A DNA stretch of 64,000 bases from Novosphingobium sp. JCM 18896 (GCF_025938095.1 NZ_JAPCZF010000001.1:930001-994000); one strand, 5' to 3'. Positions 1 to 8,498 are shown, numbered from the stretch's first letter. Program-made: numbers and translations. The notes: generated by a model from the sequence alone, not told the origin.

Positions 1-311
1 TCCATGACTGCTTCGCCACGGCCGAGATCCTCCACTACGAGAACCTGGGCCTCTGCGGCGAAGGCGAGGCGGGGCGGCTGATCGACAGCGGCGACACCGC
101 GCTCGGCGGGCGCATCCCGGTCAACGTCTCGGGCGGGCTGCTGTCGAAGGGCCATCCGATCGGCGCCACCGGCGTCGCCAATATGGTCGAGATCGTCGAG
201 CAGCTGCGCGGCGAGGTCGGCGCACGGCAGGTCGCCGGTGCGCGCATCGGTCTGTCGCACGTCCTCGGCTTCGGCGCTGCGGCCGGCGTCCACATCCTCG
301 AGAAGGCATAG
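1..311 (+). CDS. Thiolase-superfamily protein, C-terminal end only
   Basis: This is the last ~102 residues of a thiolase or SCP-x type acyl-CoA thiolase/aldolase; the gene begins before the window. The frame is open from base 3 to a TAG at 309-311. The segment [17 protein letters not shown] carries the GHPxGATG block, whose His sits in the thiolase active site. The usual C-terminal Cys-Gly-Gly-Gly loop is replaced by [10 protein letters not shown], with no Cys. Loss of that Cys is known in SCP-x/LTP2-like enzymes that do retro-aldol or non-thiolytic chemistry on steroid side chains, so such a role is possible. An SDR gene follows after 2 bases, probably in one operon. Confidence 0.85.
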   Translation, partial: HDCFATAEILHYENLGLCGEGEAGRLIDSGDTALGGRIPVNVSGGLLSKGHPIGATGVANMVEIVEQLRGEVGARQVAGARIGLSHVLGFGAAAGVHILEKA

Positions 312-313
312 TC

Positions 314-1102
314 ATGAGTGGACTGGCGGAAGGCTGGATCGACCTCACGGACCGGATCGCGCTCGTCACCGGCGCGGCTTCGGGCATCGGCCGGGCTTCG
401 GCGCGCGCGTTGGCCGCGGCAGGGGCAACGGTGCTGGCGCTCGACTTCAACGAAGCGGGCGCCGCAGAGACTGCCGATCTGATCCGCGCCGACGGCGGCG
501 AGGCCACGGCCCGCGCGCTCGACGTGACCGACGAGGATGCCTGGACCGCGCTGGGCGATTGGATCGCCGAGACCTGGGACAGGATCGACGTGTTGGTCAA
601 CAGCGCCGGCGTCGCACGCTTCGACCGGATCGAAGAAGGCATGAGCCGGACCTACCGCGAGGCTTTCGCGGTCAACGTCGACGGCTCGCTGTTCGGCATG
701 GCCATGGCGCTGCGCTTCATGCGGCCCGCGGGCAAGGGCGCGATCGTCAACATCTCGTCGACCGCCTCGCTCAAGGGCAATCCGGGCATGGCCTCCTACG
801 GCGCGAGCAAGGCCGCGATCTCGCACTTCACGCGGAGCGCCGCGCTCGAATGCATGCGCGCGGGCGGCGACATCCGCGTCAACGCCGTGCTGCCGGGCTT
901 CACCGACACCGCGATGGCCCAGGCCGTCTACGACCAGTTCGACGACAAGCTGGGCGGCCGCGACAAGACGCTCGCGGTCTTCGCCGCCGGCCGGCCCGCT
1001 CAGCCCGATGAGATCGCCAACATGGTGCTGTTCCTCGCCTCCGACCGGGCCAGCTTCGTGTCCGGCTCCACCATTTCCGTAGACCGCGCGCAAGGTGCAT
1101 AA
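314..1102 (+). CDS. SDR family oxidoreductase
   Basis: Classical short-chain dehydrogenase/reductase of 262 residues, a normal family length. The NAD(P)-binding TGAASGIG motif is at residues 19-26, NSAG (for NNAG) at 96-99, the catalytic Ser near 148-149, and YGASK gives Tyr162 and Lys166. The expected role is NAD(P)-dependent oxidation of a hydroxyl or hydroxyacyl-CoA intermediate in the cytoplasm; the exact substrate is unknown. The ATG follows an AGAAGG-like ribosome site and lies 2 bases after the thiolase stop. The 3' end nearly abuts the OYE-like gene, so thiolase, SDR and flavoprotein look like one transcript. Confidence 0.92.
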   Translation: MSGLAEGWIDLTDRIALVTGAASGIGRASARALAAAGATVLALDFNEAGAAETADLIRADGGEATARALDVTDEDAWTALGDWIAETWDRIDVLVNSAGVARFDRIEEGMSRTYREAFAVNVDGSLFGMAMALRFMRPAGKGAIVNISSTASLKGNPGMASYGASKAAISHFTRSAALECMRAGGDIRVNAVLPGFTDTAMAQAVYDQFDDKLGGRDKTLAVFAAGRPAQPDEIANMVLFLASDRASFVSGSTISVDRAQGA

Positions 1103-1124
1103 CCCGCGCGTAAGAGGACCTTTC

Positions 1125-3152
1125 GTGACCACCACAGATCCCCTGCTGCAGCCGTTCCAGACCCGCGGCCTGACCTTCAAGAACCGCATGGTTCACGCGC
1201 CGACGACGATGAACATGTCGGACGACCGCGGCTACGTCACCCGCCAGGCCGTGGGCGCCTACGAGGCCCTGGCAGCCGGCGGCTTCGGCGCGGTCTGCGT
1301 CGGCGCGACCTGCGTTCGCTGGGACGGACTGATCAACGAGCGCATGCTCGGCTTCTACGACGACACCTACATCATCTCGCAGCGCGAACTGGTCGAGGTG
1401 ATCCACAACAACAACGCGCTCGCGGGCATCCAGCTGTTCTATGGCGGGCTGATCGTCGGCGCGGGCACCTCGTTCCCGCTCGAACCCGGCAAGGGCTGGA
1501 TCCCCGGCACCGTGTCCTGGGGCCCGACCGGCAAGTACCCGATCGGCAACCAGCAGCCCGGTGTCGTCCCGACCGAGGTCTACAAGAGCCTGGTCGAAGA
1601 CTATGCCCAGGCCGCGCGGCGCTCGAAGGAGGCGGGCTACGACTACGTCTCGTTCCACTTCTGCCACGGCTCGCTGCCGCACGTGACCTTGTCGCTGCTC
1701 GAAAACCAGGGTCGCAACGACGAATATGCCGACCGCTTCCTGTTCTGCGAGCAGATCATCCAGCGCACGCAGGAGCTCTGCGGCAAGGACTTCCCGCTGA
1801 TCCCGCGCCTGGTCTGCGATGAGAACTTCGTCGGCGGCTACGACCTCGACTACTTCATCGAGCACTATGCGCCGCGGCTGCACGCACTGGGCATCGACGC
1901 GCTCGACTGCACCTTCGGCTCGATGCTTCCCGCCAAGAGCCGCGATCCCGAAGTCAATTCGGGCGAGATCATCGGCGGCGGCTTCTACGTGCCCAACCTC
2001 GTGACCCTGCCCTATATCGAGCGCATGCGCGAAGGCCTGAAGGCGCGCGACATCGACATGCCGCTGATGGGATCGTGCAACATCAACACGCCCGACCAGA
2101 TGCGCACGATGATCGGCGACGGTGCCGCCGATTTCTTCGCCTCGTGCCGCCAGTCGCTCGACGATCCCGACTTCCCGCGCAAGATCGCCGAGGGCCGCGA
2201 GGACGAGATCCGCAAGTCGACGCGCACCGGAGCATCGCTGCTCCAAGGCAACATCTTCGGCAAGGGCGTCGCCGGCTCGGCGCAGAACGCCGCTTTCGGC
2301 CGCGACCGCGAATACCGCCTGGTCCCGACCAACCGCCCCAAGCGCGTACTGATCGCGGGCGGCGGCTCGGGCGGTCTCGAATATGCGCTGACCGCACACG
2401 AGATCGGCCACAAGGTCACGGTCTACGAGAAGTCCGACCGGCTCGGCGGCGTGCTCAACTGGGCGGGCAACTATCGCACGCTGCGCAATGTCGAACAGAT
2501 CGCCTACCAGCCCGAGTGGTTCCGCACGATGATCGCCAAGCGCGGTGTCGAGGTGCGGCTCGGCGAGGAACTGACCGTCGAACGCATTCTGGCCGAGAAG
2601 CCCGACGTCGTCGTCGTCGCAACGGGTGCCAAGGCCGCGCTGCCCGAGGTCTCGGGCCTCGGCTCGGCGCTCGACAGTGGCTTCGCGCGGACGATCGACA
2701 GCGTCCTCGGCGAACGCGGCCGGCCGCTGGGCGAGGGGCCGATCGTCGTCTGGGGCGGGGCCGAAGGCATCGAGCTGGCGCTCGATCTCGCGCGATCGGG
2801 CCGCCAGGTCCGCCTGCTCGACCCCCGCGCCAAGTTCGCGCCGGCCGCCTACATCGGCTCGCGCGCGCGCTACGTCATGCTCTGGGCCGGACAGGCCGGG
2901 CTCGCGCCCGAGACCGAGGTCGAACTGACCGAAGTGGGGGAGGGCACGATCGTGGTCCGCCACGGCGATGGTCGCAGCGAGACTATTGCCGCCGCGCATC
3001 TGATCCTCGCGCCGGGCCGTGTCGCGCACGATCCGCTGTCGCGCGCGCTGCTCGGTTCGGGCATCGAGGTTCAGGTCGTCGGCGACGCCCGTAGCCCCCG
3101 ATCCTACGGCAATGCGATACACGAAAGCGCATATCTCGCCCGGCGTTTGTGA
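1125..3152 (+). CDS. Old Yellow Enzyme/2,4-dienoyl-CoA reductase-like flavoprotein with lost Fe-S and Tyr motifs
   Basis: Two-domain flavoprotein of 675 residues: an N-terminal FMN TIM barrel (about 1-370) followed by a pyridine nucleotide-disulfide type domain with GGGSGG (about 413) and a second Rossmann stretch near GGAEGIE. Family members reduce conjugated enoyl-CoAs or trimethylamine-type substrates. In the linker where the family has four Cys for a [4Fe-4S] cluster, this protein reads IRKSTRTGASLLQ and has no Cys. The catalytic Tyr of the HGYL segment is Ser (CHGSLPH). GTG 1125 is preferred to an earlier GTG at 1095 because AGAGGA precedes it and the earlier one overlaps the SDR. The reaction may differ from classical dienoyl-CoA reduction. 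Confidence 0.88.
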   Translation: MTTTDPLLQPFQTRGLTFKNRMVHAPTTMNMSDDRGYVTRQAVGAYEALAAGGFGAVCVGATCVRWDGLINERMLGFYDDTYIISQRELVEVIHNNNALAGIQLFYGGLIVGAGTSFPLEPGKGWIPGTVSWGPTGKYPIGNQQPGVVPTEVYKSLVEDYAQAARRSKEAGYDYVSFHFCHGSLPHVTLSLLENQGRNDEYADRFLFCEQIIQRTQELCGKDFPLIPRLVCDENFVGGYDLDYFIEHYAPRLHALGIDALDCTFGSMLPAKSRDPEVNSGEIIGGGFYVPNLVTLPYIERMREGLKARDIDMPLMGSCNINTPDQMRTMIGDGAADFFASCRQSLDDPDFPRKIAEGREDEIRKSTRTGASLLQGNIFGKGVAGSAQNAAFGRDREYRLVPTNRPKRVLIAGGGSGGLEYALTAHEIGHKVTVYEKSDRLGGVLNWAGNYRTLRNVEQIAYQPEWFRTMIAKRGVEVRLGEELTVERILAEKPDVVVVATGAKAALPEVSGLGSALDSGFARTIDSVLGERGRPLGEGPIVVWGGAEGIELALDLARSGRQVRLLDPRAKFAPAAYIGSRARYVMLWAGQAGLAPETEVELTEVGEGTIVVRHGDGRSETIAAAHLILAPGRVAHDPLSRALLGSGIEVQVVGDARSPRSYGNAIHESAYLARRL

Positions 3153-3291
3153 TCGGCACAGAAAATGCAACGCAGTCGATGAAAATATGCAATTGAGGGG
3201 CTTGTCTCGAACACGAAAATTGATCATTTGCGCGCCGCCGCGTTGCATTATCGCCAGCGCAAGCACGCTTTTCCGCCGTTAGCGAGGTAGA
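3153..3291 (+). promoter_or_regulatory. AT-rich leader of the TetR gene with repeated TGCAA motifs
   Basis: This 139-base gap is clearly richer in A/T than its surroundings. It contains aatgcaacgc at 3164-3173, atatgcaattg at 3185-3195, and the inverted copy cgttgcattatcg at 3241-3253. The two stronger copies face each other about 70 bases apart. Related copies occur upstream of other catabolic genes in the window, so this may be an operator region, perhaps for the TetR protein encoded just downstream. No clean -35/-10 pair could be assigned. Confidence 0.35.
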
Positions 3292-4029
3292 ATGTTGGAC
3301 AAGGTCGCCCCGCCTTCGAAGAAGGCTTCTGCCGTTTCCACCCGCGCCAAGGCACCGCCGAAGCGCAAGCGCAACCGTGCTGGACGTCCGACCGCGGACG
3401 AGCTCGAACGGCGCAAGCTCAAGGTCATGGAAGTCGCGACCGACATGTTCGTCAACCGCGGCTATGCGGCGACGACCCTGCTCGACATCGCCAAGGTCGC
3501 CGGCGTCGCCACACGCACGCTCTACCAGCACTTCGGCGACAAGGAGGCCATCTTCCAGGAGGTGATCTTCGCGCGCGACACGGCCAAGATCGACAAGCCC
3601 GTGTTCGAGCCCGGCGATGACCTGGTCTCGGCGCTGCGCAAGGCCGCGCACTATTCGTCGCAGGTCGCGCTGCGCGAACGCTCGATCGAGCTGATGCGCC
3701 TGATGATCGCCGAGTCCGCGCGTTTCCCCGAGCTGATGAGCTCGGTCGCCACGGCGATCTTCTCGCGCTTCACGCGCAACGTCGCGCAGCTGTTCACCCA
3801 GCTCGCCGAGAACGGCCTGATCCCCGAGGGCGATCACGACCAGTCGGCCGAGCTGTTCATCGACCTGATGCTCGGCCAGCGCACGGTCATGATCTATTTC
3901 GGCTGGGCCCAGGCGACGCCGACCGAGGCCGACATCGAGGCCAAGATCGAACTGTTCATCAAGGGCCGCTTCGGTGGCATCGAGAGCGCCGCGAAGCCGG
4001 ACAAGAAGGCATCGAAGAAGAAGGCGTGA
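3292..4029 (+). CDS. TetR/AcrR family transcriptional regulator
   Basis: DNA-binding regulator of 245 residues. The first 35 residues are basic and Lys/Arg/Pro-rich (KAPPKRKRNRAGRPT) and probably extend DNA contact. The TetR helix-turn-helix lies near residues 50-90, with the typical TLYQHFGDKEAIF segment. The C-terminal half is the helical ligand-binding and dimerisation domain and ends in a Lys-rich tail (DKKASKKKA). TetR proteins usually repress nearby genes until a small ligand, often an acyl-CoA in catabolic clusters, releases them. Candidate targets are the flanking OYE operon and the kinase pair that starts at 4138. The ATG follows a GAGGTAGA ribosome site. Confidence 0.92.
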   Translation: MLDKVAPPSKKASAVSTRAKAPPKRKRNRAGRPTADELERRKLKVMEVATDMFVNRGYAATTLLDIAKVAGVATRTLYQHFGDKEAIFQEVIFARDTAKIDKPVFEPGDDLVSALRKAAHYSSQVALRERSIELMRLMIAESARFPELMSSVATAIFSRFTRNVAQLFTQLAENGLIPEGDHDQSAELFIDLMLGQRTVMIYFGWAQATPTEADIEAKIELFIKGRFGGIESAAKPDKKASKKKA

Positions 4030-4137
4030 TCGCGTAATCGTGACCACGATATAACCGGCCGGGGGCGTTTGAACTGCCCTCGTCCGGCCATCCCGGCTAG
4101 AACGCGTTAAAACATCACGCATTCGCCGGGACGAGGA

Positions 4138-5166
4138 ATGACCACGCTGGAATCGCGCATCGCCGACTACCTCGGGCACCGCATGCCCGCGGCCAAGAAC
4201 GTCCAGATCGACGATCTCGCCCGCATCCACGGCGGCTCCAGCCAGGAGACCTTCCGCTTCCGCGCGCGGTGGCAGGATGACCGGGGCGACCAGGAACGCC
4301 GCCTGATCCTGCGCCGCGCGCCCGAGGCCGGGCTGGTCAACGCCGAGCGCGATCTCGAATTCAACGTCTATTCGGCGCTCGCCGGGCGCGGCGTGCCCGT
4401 ACCGACCGCGCACTGGCTCGAGCTCGACCCGCAATGGCTCGACCGGCCGTTCTTCATCATGGACCTGATGCCCGGCAAGCCCGGCCACTTCTTCCATTCG
4501 AACGATCCCTATGAAGGCCAGGGCGAGACGGTCGGCCGCAACTTCTGGCGGCATCTGGGCACCCTGGCGGCGCAGGACCACCGCGCGCTCGGGCTCACGG
4601 GCCTGCGCGGCGGCGAGGCCGACGGCGCCTACTGGCAACGCGAACTCGATCATTGGGAAGCGGCGCTCGATGCGGGCGAGGCCGTGGTCGAGCCGATCGT
4701 GCGCGGCGTCATCCGCTGGTTGCGGCGCAATCCGCCACCCGCCGCCGCCAAACCGGCGATCGTCCACGGCGACTACCGCTGCGGCAACTTCCTGTTCGTG
4801 CCCGACGGCACGATCAGCGCGGTACTCGACTGGGAGATGTGCCACGTCGGCGATCCGCTCGAGGACGTGGCCTGGGCGCTCAACCCGATGTGGTCGGTCG
4901 AAAAGCACCTGCCGCTCGACGAAGGCCTTGCGCTCTGGGAACAGGCGAGCGGCCTGACCCTCGACCGCGCGGCGCTCGACTGGTGGCGGCTCTTCGCCAC
5001 GGTCAAGGCCTGTGGGCTCTGGACCACGGCCGAGGCGAGCTTCGAGGACGGCACGAGCCGCGAGATGATCGTCGCGCTGACCGCGCTGCGCGCCAACCAC
5101 TTCCACCGCAAGGAAATGCTCGAACGTATGGAACGCCTGGGCGCGATGGGGAGTGTGGGGGCATGA
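4138..5166 (+). CDS. APH/ACAD10-type phosphotransferase family protein
   Basis: Protein of 342 residues in the aminoglycoside-phosphotransferase/choline-kinase fold family. The kinase motif HGDYRCGN (about 209-216) carries the catalytic Asp, and LDWEMCHVGDPLEDVAW (about 229-245) carries the metal-binding Asp. HGDYRxxN plus DWE is the pattern of the kinase half of ACAD10/ACAD11 and of LvaA, which phosphorylate 4-hydroxyacyl-CoAs, rather than of antibiotic kinases. The stop overlaps the next ATG by 4 bases, so the small downstream protein is co-translated. This layout resembles lvaA-lvaB. The likely role is activating a hydroxylated acyl-CoA for later elimination; the substrate is inferred only. 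Confidence 0.85.
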   Translation: MTTLESRIADYLGHRMPAAKNVQIDDLARIHGGSSQETFRFRARWQDDRGDQERRLILRRAPEAGLVNAERDLEFNVYSALAGRGVPVPTAHWLELDPQWLDRPFFIMDLMPGKPGHFFHSNDPYEGQGETVGRNFWRHLGTLAAQDHRALGLTGLRGGEADGAYWQRELDHWEAALDAGEAVVEPIVRGVIRWLRRNPPPAAAKPAIVHGDYRCGNFLFVPDGTISAVLDWEMCHVGDPLEDVAWALNPMWSVEKHLPLDEGLALWEQASGLTLDRAALDWWRLFATVKACGLWTTAEASFEDGTSREMIVALTALRANHFHRKEMLERMERLGAMGSVGA

Positions 5167-5567
5167 AGCTGACCGGAGCCACCGTCCTCGAAGGCGTGAT
5201 CGACGCGCTGCGCGACCAGGTCGCGCCGCAACTGAACGACGCTTTCGCCGCTGACGCCGCGCGCATGGCGCAGTCGCTGATCGCGATCGTCGGCCGCGCC
5301 GGCGACGACGCCGTCGCGATCCGCGTCGCCGAGAACGCGCACATCCGCGAGCTGCTCGGGCAGGGCGGACTGGCGGCAGCCGCGGCCTCGAAGGATCCAG
5401 GCTTGCGGATCAGCGAACTGGATGCCGAGAACAGCCGGTTGCGGACGCTGCTGGTCGAGCTTCATGCAAGGGTCGAGCTTGAGGACGACATCGAGGCCCG
5501 CGAGCTCGACCAGGCCATCTGGCGCGCTTTGCGGGACTTCGAAATGGCGCGCGCGCCGCGGGGGTAG
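5163..5567 (+). CDS. Small LvaB-like partner of the phosphotransferase (DUF6285-type)
   Basis: A 134-residue, largely helical protein with no membrane segment. An N-terminal helix bundle (VLEGVIDALRDQVAPQL) is followed by a region with many Glu and Arg (residues 75-130) that could form a coiled coil or dimer interface. Start and frame are fixed by the ATGA overlap with the kinase gene. Small proteins of this kind are often encoded beside ACAD10-type kinases; in the levulinate pathway LvaB is needed for full activity of the kinase LvaA. Assignment to that family rests on layout and general helix pattern, not on a search. No catalytic motif is visible. Confidence 0.65.
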   Translation: MKLTGATVLEGVIDALRDQVAPQLNDAFAADAARMAQSLIAIVGRAGDDAVAIRVAENAHIRELLGQGGLAAAAASKDPGLRISELDAENSRLRTLLVELHARVELEDDIEARELDQAIWRALRDFEMARAPRG

Positions 5568-5686
5568 GACGTTTCGAAAGACGCTGAAAGGAATGATTTT
5601 TCTGGTGTATTCACCCCCGTAACCTATGTTGAATCCGCCTCTTCCTTGTCAGCGGCAAACTATCCCACAATGGATCAGCGAGCGAG

Positions 5687-6148
5687 TTAACGCACCCGTA
5701 CCTCTTTTGGGTCGGGGTTAGCGGGATCATACGGCTGATAGAACACGTTTGTCAGATACACATGCTCAGAACCGGCACCGCAAGCTACCTTGAATTCGTC
5801 ATCAATCTGCTGCTGAGTCCTCATGGCCTTACCCCCACGCACAAACATAGTGTCCTTTCCGTTCAAGTTCATGATTATATTGGCGACGGCAAAGGGGCGG
5901 ACATGGATGCTTTCATCCTTGAAGACCTCTATCTCCTTGCTGGAGGCTCCCTGAACAACATAGTGATACATCGCATACACGCCGGCTTGCCCGTATTCCG
6001 TTACAGTTGGCGCAATCTTTAAAGGGCAAGCTCGTGTTAGCTTGAGCGGACCATTGGCTTCCGGCTTCCAACGCACGCATCCAGCGGCTGATGCCGCGAG
6101 CAAGATTGAGCCTATTGCTTTTAAAGCGACAAATGGAGCTTTCCTCAT
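5687..6148 (-). CDS. Putative lipoprotein, function unknown
   Basis: A 153-residue protein with a lipoprotein signal: basic MRKAP start, hydrophobic helix (IGSILLAASAAG) and a lipobox ending at Cys24. The mature part is small and soluble-looking, with two more Cys (about 41 and 123) that could form a disulfide in the periplasm. Base composition is clearly lower in GC than in all neighbours, and the gene is isolated between units transcribed in other directions. This suggests recent acquisition. No Shine-Dalgarno sequence is obvious. I do not recognise the family; the start could be a few codons different. Confidence 0.6.
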   Translation of the reverse strand: MRKAPFVALKAIGSILLAASAAGCVRWKPEANGPLKLTRACPLKIAPTVTEYGQAGVYAMYHYVVQGASSKEIEVFKDESIHVRPFAVANIIMNLNGKDTMFVRGGKAMRTQQQIDDEFKVACGAGSEHVYLTNVFYQPYDPANPDPKEVRVR

Positions 6149-6416
6149 GGGCTTTCACTAACGCAAGACCGTTAACGGCGACTTCCTCGTGCGCGCGAAA
6201 ACGAATTGTCTACCGCCAGAAAATTTTCGGCCCATGATCGCGGAATGGCCGAGCCGAGAGAGGTCGTTGGCCAACACGTTACGCCACCGCTGCAGCGCGT
6301 TCTGCAGACTGAAACTCCGGTCATTCTTCCACATCGATCATGGCCCTGACTACCGGCCGACTAGAAATTTGCGAGCATGTGAGCCTAACGATTCCTCAGC
6401 CAATAGTAACAGCTAT
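6149..6416. other. Gene-free, lower-GC stretch
   Basis: These 268 bases between two minus-strand genes have no credible coding frame. Composition is lower in GC than the core of the window and matches the adjacent lipoprotein gene. It should hold the promoter of that lipoprotein gene, but I could not place -35/-10 boxes with confidence. No hairpin, repeat or RNA gene was recognised. Confidence 0.4.
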
Positions 6417-7274
6417 CTACCCTCGCGCCGGCAGCTTCAGCAGCTTCGCCGCGTTATCGTAGAGGAACTTCCCCCAGACCTCGTCCTTGAACGGCACCGC
6501 GTCCATCTCGGCGAAGATGCGCGAGAGTTCGAGGCCCATAGGGAAATAGCCGCCGTAGAGCACCTTGTCGGCGCCGCGCGAGTTGGCGAACTTGATGATC
6601 GCCTCGGGCCAGTATTTCGGCGCGAAGGCGCTGGTCGAGTAGTAGAGGTTCGGCCACTTGAGCAGCAGCTTGACCGCCAGGTCCTCGTCAGGCTCAGCGC
6701 CGTGGCGCATGACCACCTTGAGCTCGGGCAGATCGTAGGCGACCTCGTCGAGGTGGCCGACCCATTGCGGCATCATCGGCACGCGCGGGCCGGGCACGCC
6801 GACGTTGATGAAGATCGGCAGGTCCAGTTCGATGCACTTGGCATAGATCGGATAGGCCTTCTTGTCGTTGATCGGCACCGGCGGGTTCTGGCCCGAGGGG
6901 AAGAACGACACGCCGCGCAGCAGTCCGGCGTCGTATTCGCGCTGGATCAGGCGGACCGCATCCATGCCCTTGTTGGGATCGACCGGGCGGATCGCGACGA
7001 AGCGGTCGGCATGGCGGCGCAGCGCTTCCTCGGCGCGGTCGTCGGACATGTGGATCACGCCGACGCGGACGTTGTGCTGGTCCATCTGCGCCAGGGTCTC
7101 GGCGATCGAGGCGAGGCGATCGTCGCCTTCGCCGATCTCGTCGGGAATCACCTTGAACATGTATTCGGCCGGGTGCGTCTTCCACTCGGTCTTGAGCGAT
7201 GCGACACCCATCTGATGCGTGTCGCGGAAGCCGATCAGCGTGTCGATCACGGGAATATCGCGGGGACGTGGCAC
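6417..7274 (-). CDS. Amidohydrolase_2-like protein without canonical metal ligands
   Basis: A 285-residue TIM-barrel protein resembling the ACMSD/amidohydrolase_2 family, which includes zinc decarboxylases and hydrolases. The barrel strand with His is seen as VVMRHGAEP (about 195) and the C-terminal IFAEMDAVPF...FLYDNAAKLL matches the family end. However, the N-terminal DxHxH pair is missing (PVIDTLIGFRD) and the usual GSDxP Asp is replaced (LYGGYFP). It may not bind metal in the normal way. The start is a GTG at 7274 behind AGAGGAAA; no in-frame ATG exists nearby. It is transcribed divergently from the ACAD pair at 7380 and may act in the same pathway. Confidence 0.8.
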   Translation of the reverse strand: MPRPRDIPVIDTLIGFRDTHQMGVASLKTEWKTHPAEYMFKVIPDEIGEGDDRLASIAETLAQMDQHNVRVGVIHMSDDRAEEALRRHADRFVAIRPVDPNKGMDAVRLIQREYDAGLLRGVSFFPSGQNPPVPINDKKAYPIYAKCIELDLPIFINVGVPGPRVPMMPQWVGHLDEVAYDLPELKVVMRHGAEPDEDLAVKLLLKWPNLYYSTSAFAPKYWPEAIIKFANSRGADKVLYGGYFPMGLELSRIFAEMDAVPFKDEVWGKFLYDNAAKLLKLPARG

Positions 7275-7379
7275 TGTTCGGCTTTCCTCTGGTATCTTCG
7301 CTGGCAGCGGTATTGCAACAGGCGTGGAGTATTGTAAAGCCGAGTGGGCGGTGCGCTGTATCGCCGGGAGAATGGACGC
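7275..7379. promoter_or_regulatory. Divergent promoter region with attgcaacaggcg motif
   Basis: This 105-base gap separates the minus-strand amidohydrolase from the plus-strand ACAD pair and must contain promoters for both. It holds attgcaacaggcg at 7312-7324. The same 13 bases recur at 22013-22025 near the other ACAD pair. This could be an operator for a common regulator. Core promoter boxes were not assigned. Confidence 0.4.
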
Positions 7380-8498
7380 GTGAATTTCGACTATACCGAC
7401 GATCAGAAAGCTTTGAAGGACGAAGCACGCCGCTTCCTCTCCGCCGTATCGCCCTTGAGCGTGGTGCGTACGGCGCTGGAGAATCCCGACGCGGGTTACG
7501 ACCGCGCGCTTTGGCAGCGGATTGGCGAGCAGGGCTGGTGCGGCGCCGCGATCCCCGAGGAATATGGCGGCATCGGCATGGGCCACGTCGAGCTCTGTGC
7601 TCTGGCCGAAGAGCTCGGCCGCGCGGTCGCACCGGTGCCTTTCGCCTCGACCGTCTACCTTTTCGCCGAGGCGCTGCTGCTCGGCGGCTCGGACGCGCAG
7701 AAGAGCGAACTGCTGCCGCAGGTGGCCATGGGCGCGCTGATCGGCACCTTGGCCGTTTCCGAAGGTCCGGGCGTGCTCGTGCCCGATCGCGTGGCGACGC
7801 GCTTCGCCGGCGGCAGGCTGACCGGCACGAAGCTCCCCGTCACCGACGGCATGGCGGCGGATCGCGCCGTGGTCCTGGCCTCGTCGGACGAGGGGCCGGG
7901 ACTCTACCTCGTCGACCTCACCGGCGCCGGCGTCGAACGCCGCCTTGTCTCGACGATCGATCCCACGCGCGGTGCGGCCGAGATCGTGTTCCGCGATGCC
8001 CCCGCAGAGCCGCTCGTCGGCGGGCTCGGCCTGCTCGCGCAGGTACAGGACAGGGCCGCCGTGCTGCTGGCCTTCGAACAGCTCGGCGGGGCCGATCGCT
8101 GCCTCGAGATGGCGCGCGACTATGCGCTCGAACGCTATGCCTTCGGCCGGCCGATCGGCTCGTACCAGGCGATCAAGCACAAGCTCGCCGACGTCTTCGT
8201 GCGCAACGAGGTGGCGCGGGCCAATGCCTATTACGGCGCCTGGGCGCTCTCGACCGGTGCGCCCGAACTGCCACTGGCCGCCGCCGCGGCGCGGGTCGCG
8301 GGATCGGGCGCCTACCTGCTGGCCTCGCGCGAGAACATCCAGACCCACGGCGGCATCGGCTTCACCTGGGAGGCCGACTGTCACTTCTTCTACCGCCGCG
8401 CGCGGCATCTCGGGCTGATCCTCGGTGCACCGCGCGACTGGAAGCGCCGGGTCGCCGACCGGCTCGAGTTGAAGCTTGCTCTGGAGACCGCAGCATGA
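7380..8498 (+). CDS. Acyl-CoA dehydrogenase, smaller subunit of a pair
   Basis: A 372-residue acyl-CoA dehydrogenase with N-terminal helical, middle beta and C-terminal helical domains. The segment RYAFGRPIGSYQAIKH and the C-terminal NIQTHGGIGFTWEAD are family signatures for FAD binding. The C-terminus lacks the YEGT loop that carries the catalytic Glu in many ACADs. Such subunits pair with a second ACAD to make heterotetramers in steroid catabolism (for example ChsE1-ChsE2). The stop overlaps the start of the next ACAD by 4 bases. GTG 7380 is chosen over an upstream GTG at 7344 because NFDYTDDQ is a typical start and GGGAGA precedes it. Confidence 0.92.
   Translation: MNFDYTDDQKALKDEARRFLSAVSPLSVVRTALENPDAGYDRALWQRIGEQGWCGAAIPEEYGGIGMGHVELCALAEELGRAVAPVPFASTVYLFAEALLLGGSDAQKSELLPQVAMGALIGTLAVSEGPGVLVPDRVATRFAGGRLTGTKLPVTDGMAADRAVVLASSDEGPGLYLVDLTGAGVERRLVSTIDPTRGAAEIVFRDAPAEPLVGGLGLLAQVQDRAAVLLAFEQLGGADRCLEMARDYALERYAFGRPIGSYQAIKHKLADVFVRNEVARANAYYGAWALSTGAPELPLAAAAARVAGSGAYLLASRENIQTHGGIGFTWEADCHFFYRRARHLGLILGAPRDWKRRVADRLELKLALETAA

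Noticed and set aside
900-3266. Long minus-strand open frame opposite the OYE gene
   Set aside because: It is the antisense shadow of a high-GC gene: Arg/Ala/Asp-rich, low in sequence complexity, no domain, and the plus strand gives a full flavoprotein.
4138-5166. Aminoglycoside resistance gene
   Set aside because: The HGDYRxxN and DWE motifs and the partner gene fit acyl-CoA-type kinases in a catabolic cluster, not antibiotic kinases.
6417-8408. 663-codon minus-strand frame covering the amidohydrolase and ACAD
   Set aside because: Only the last 285 codons have family features; the rest is antisense to a clear ACAD gene.
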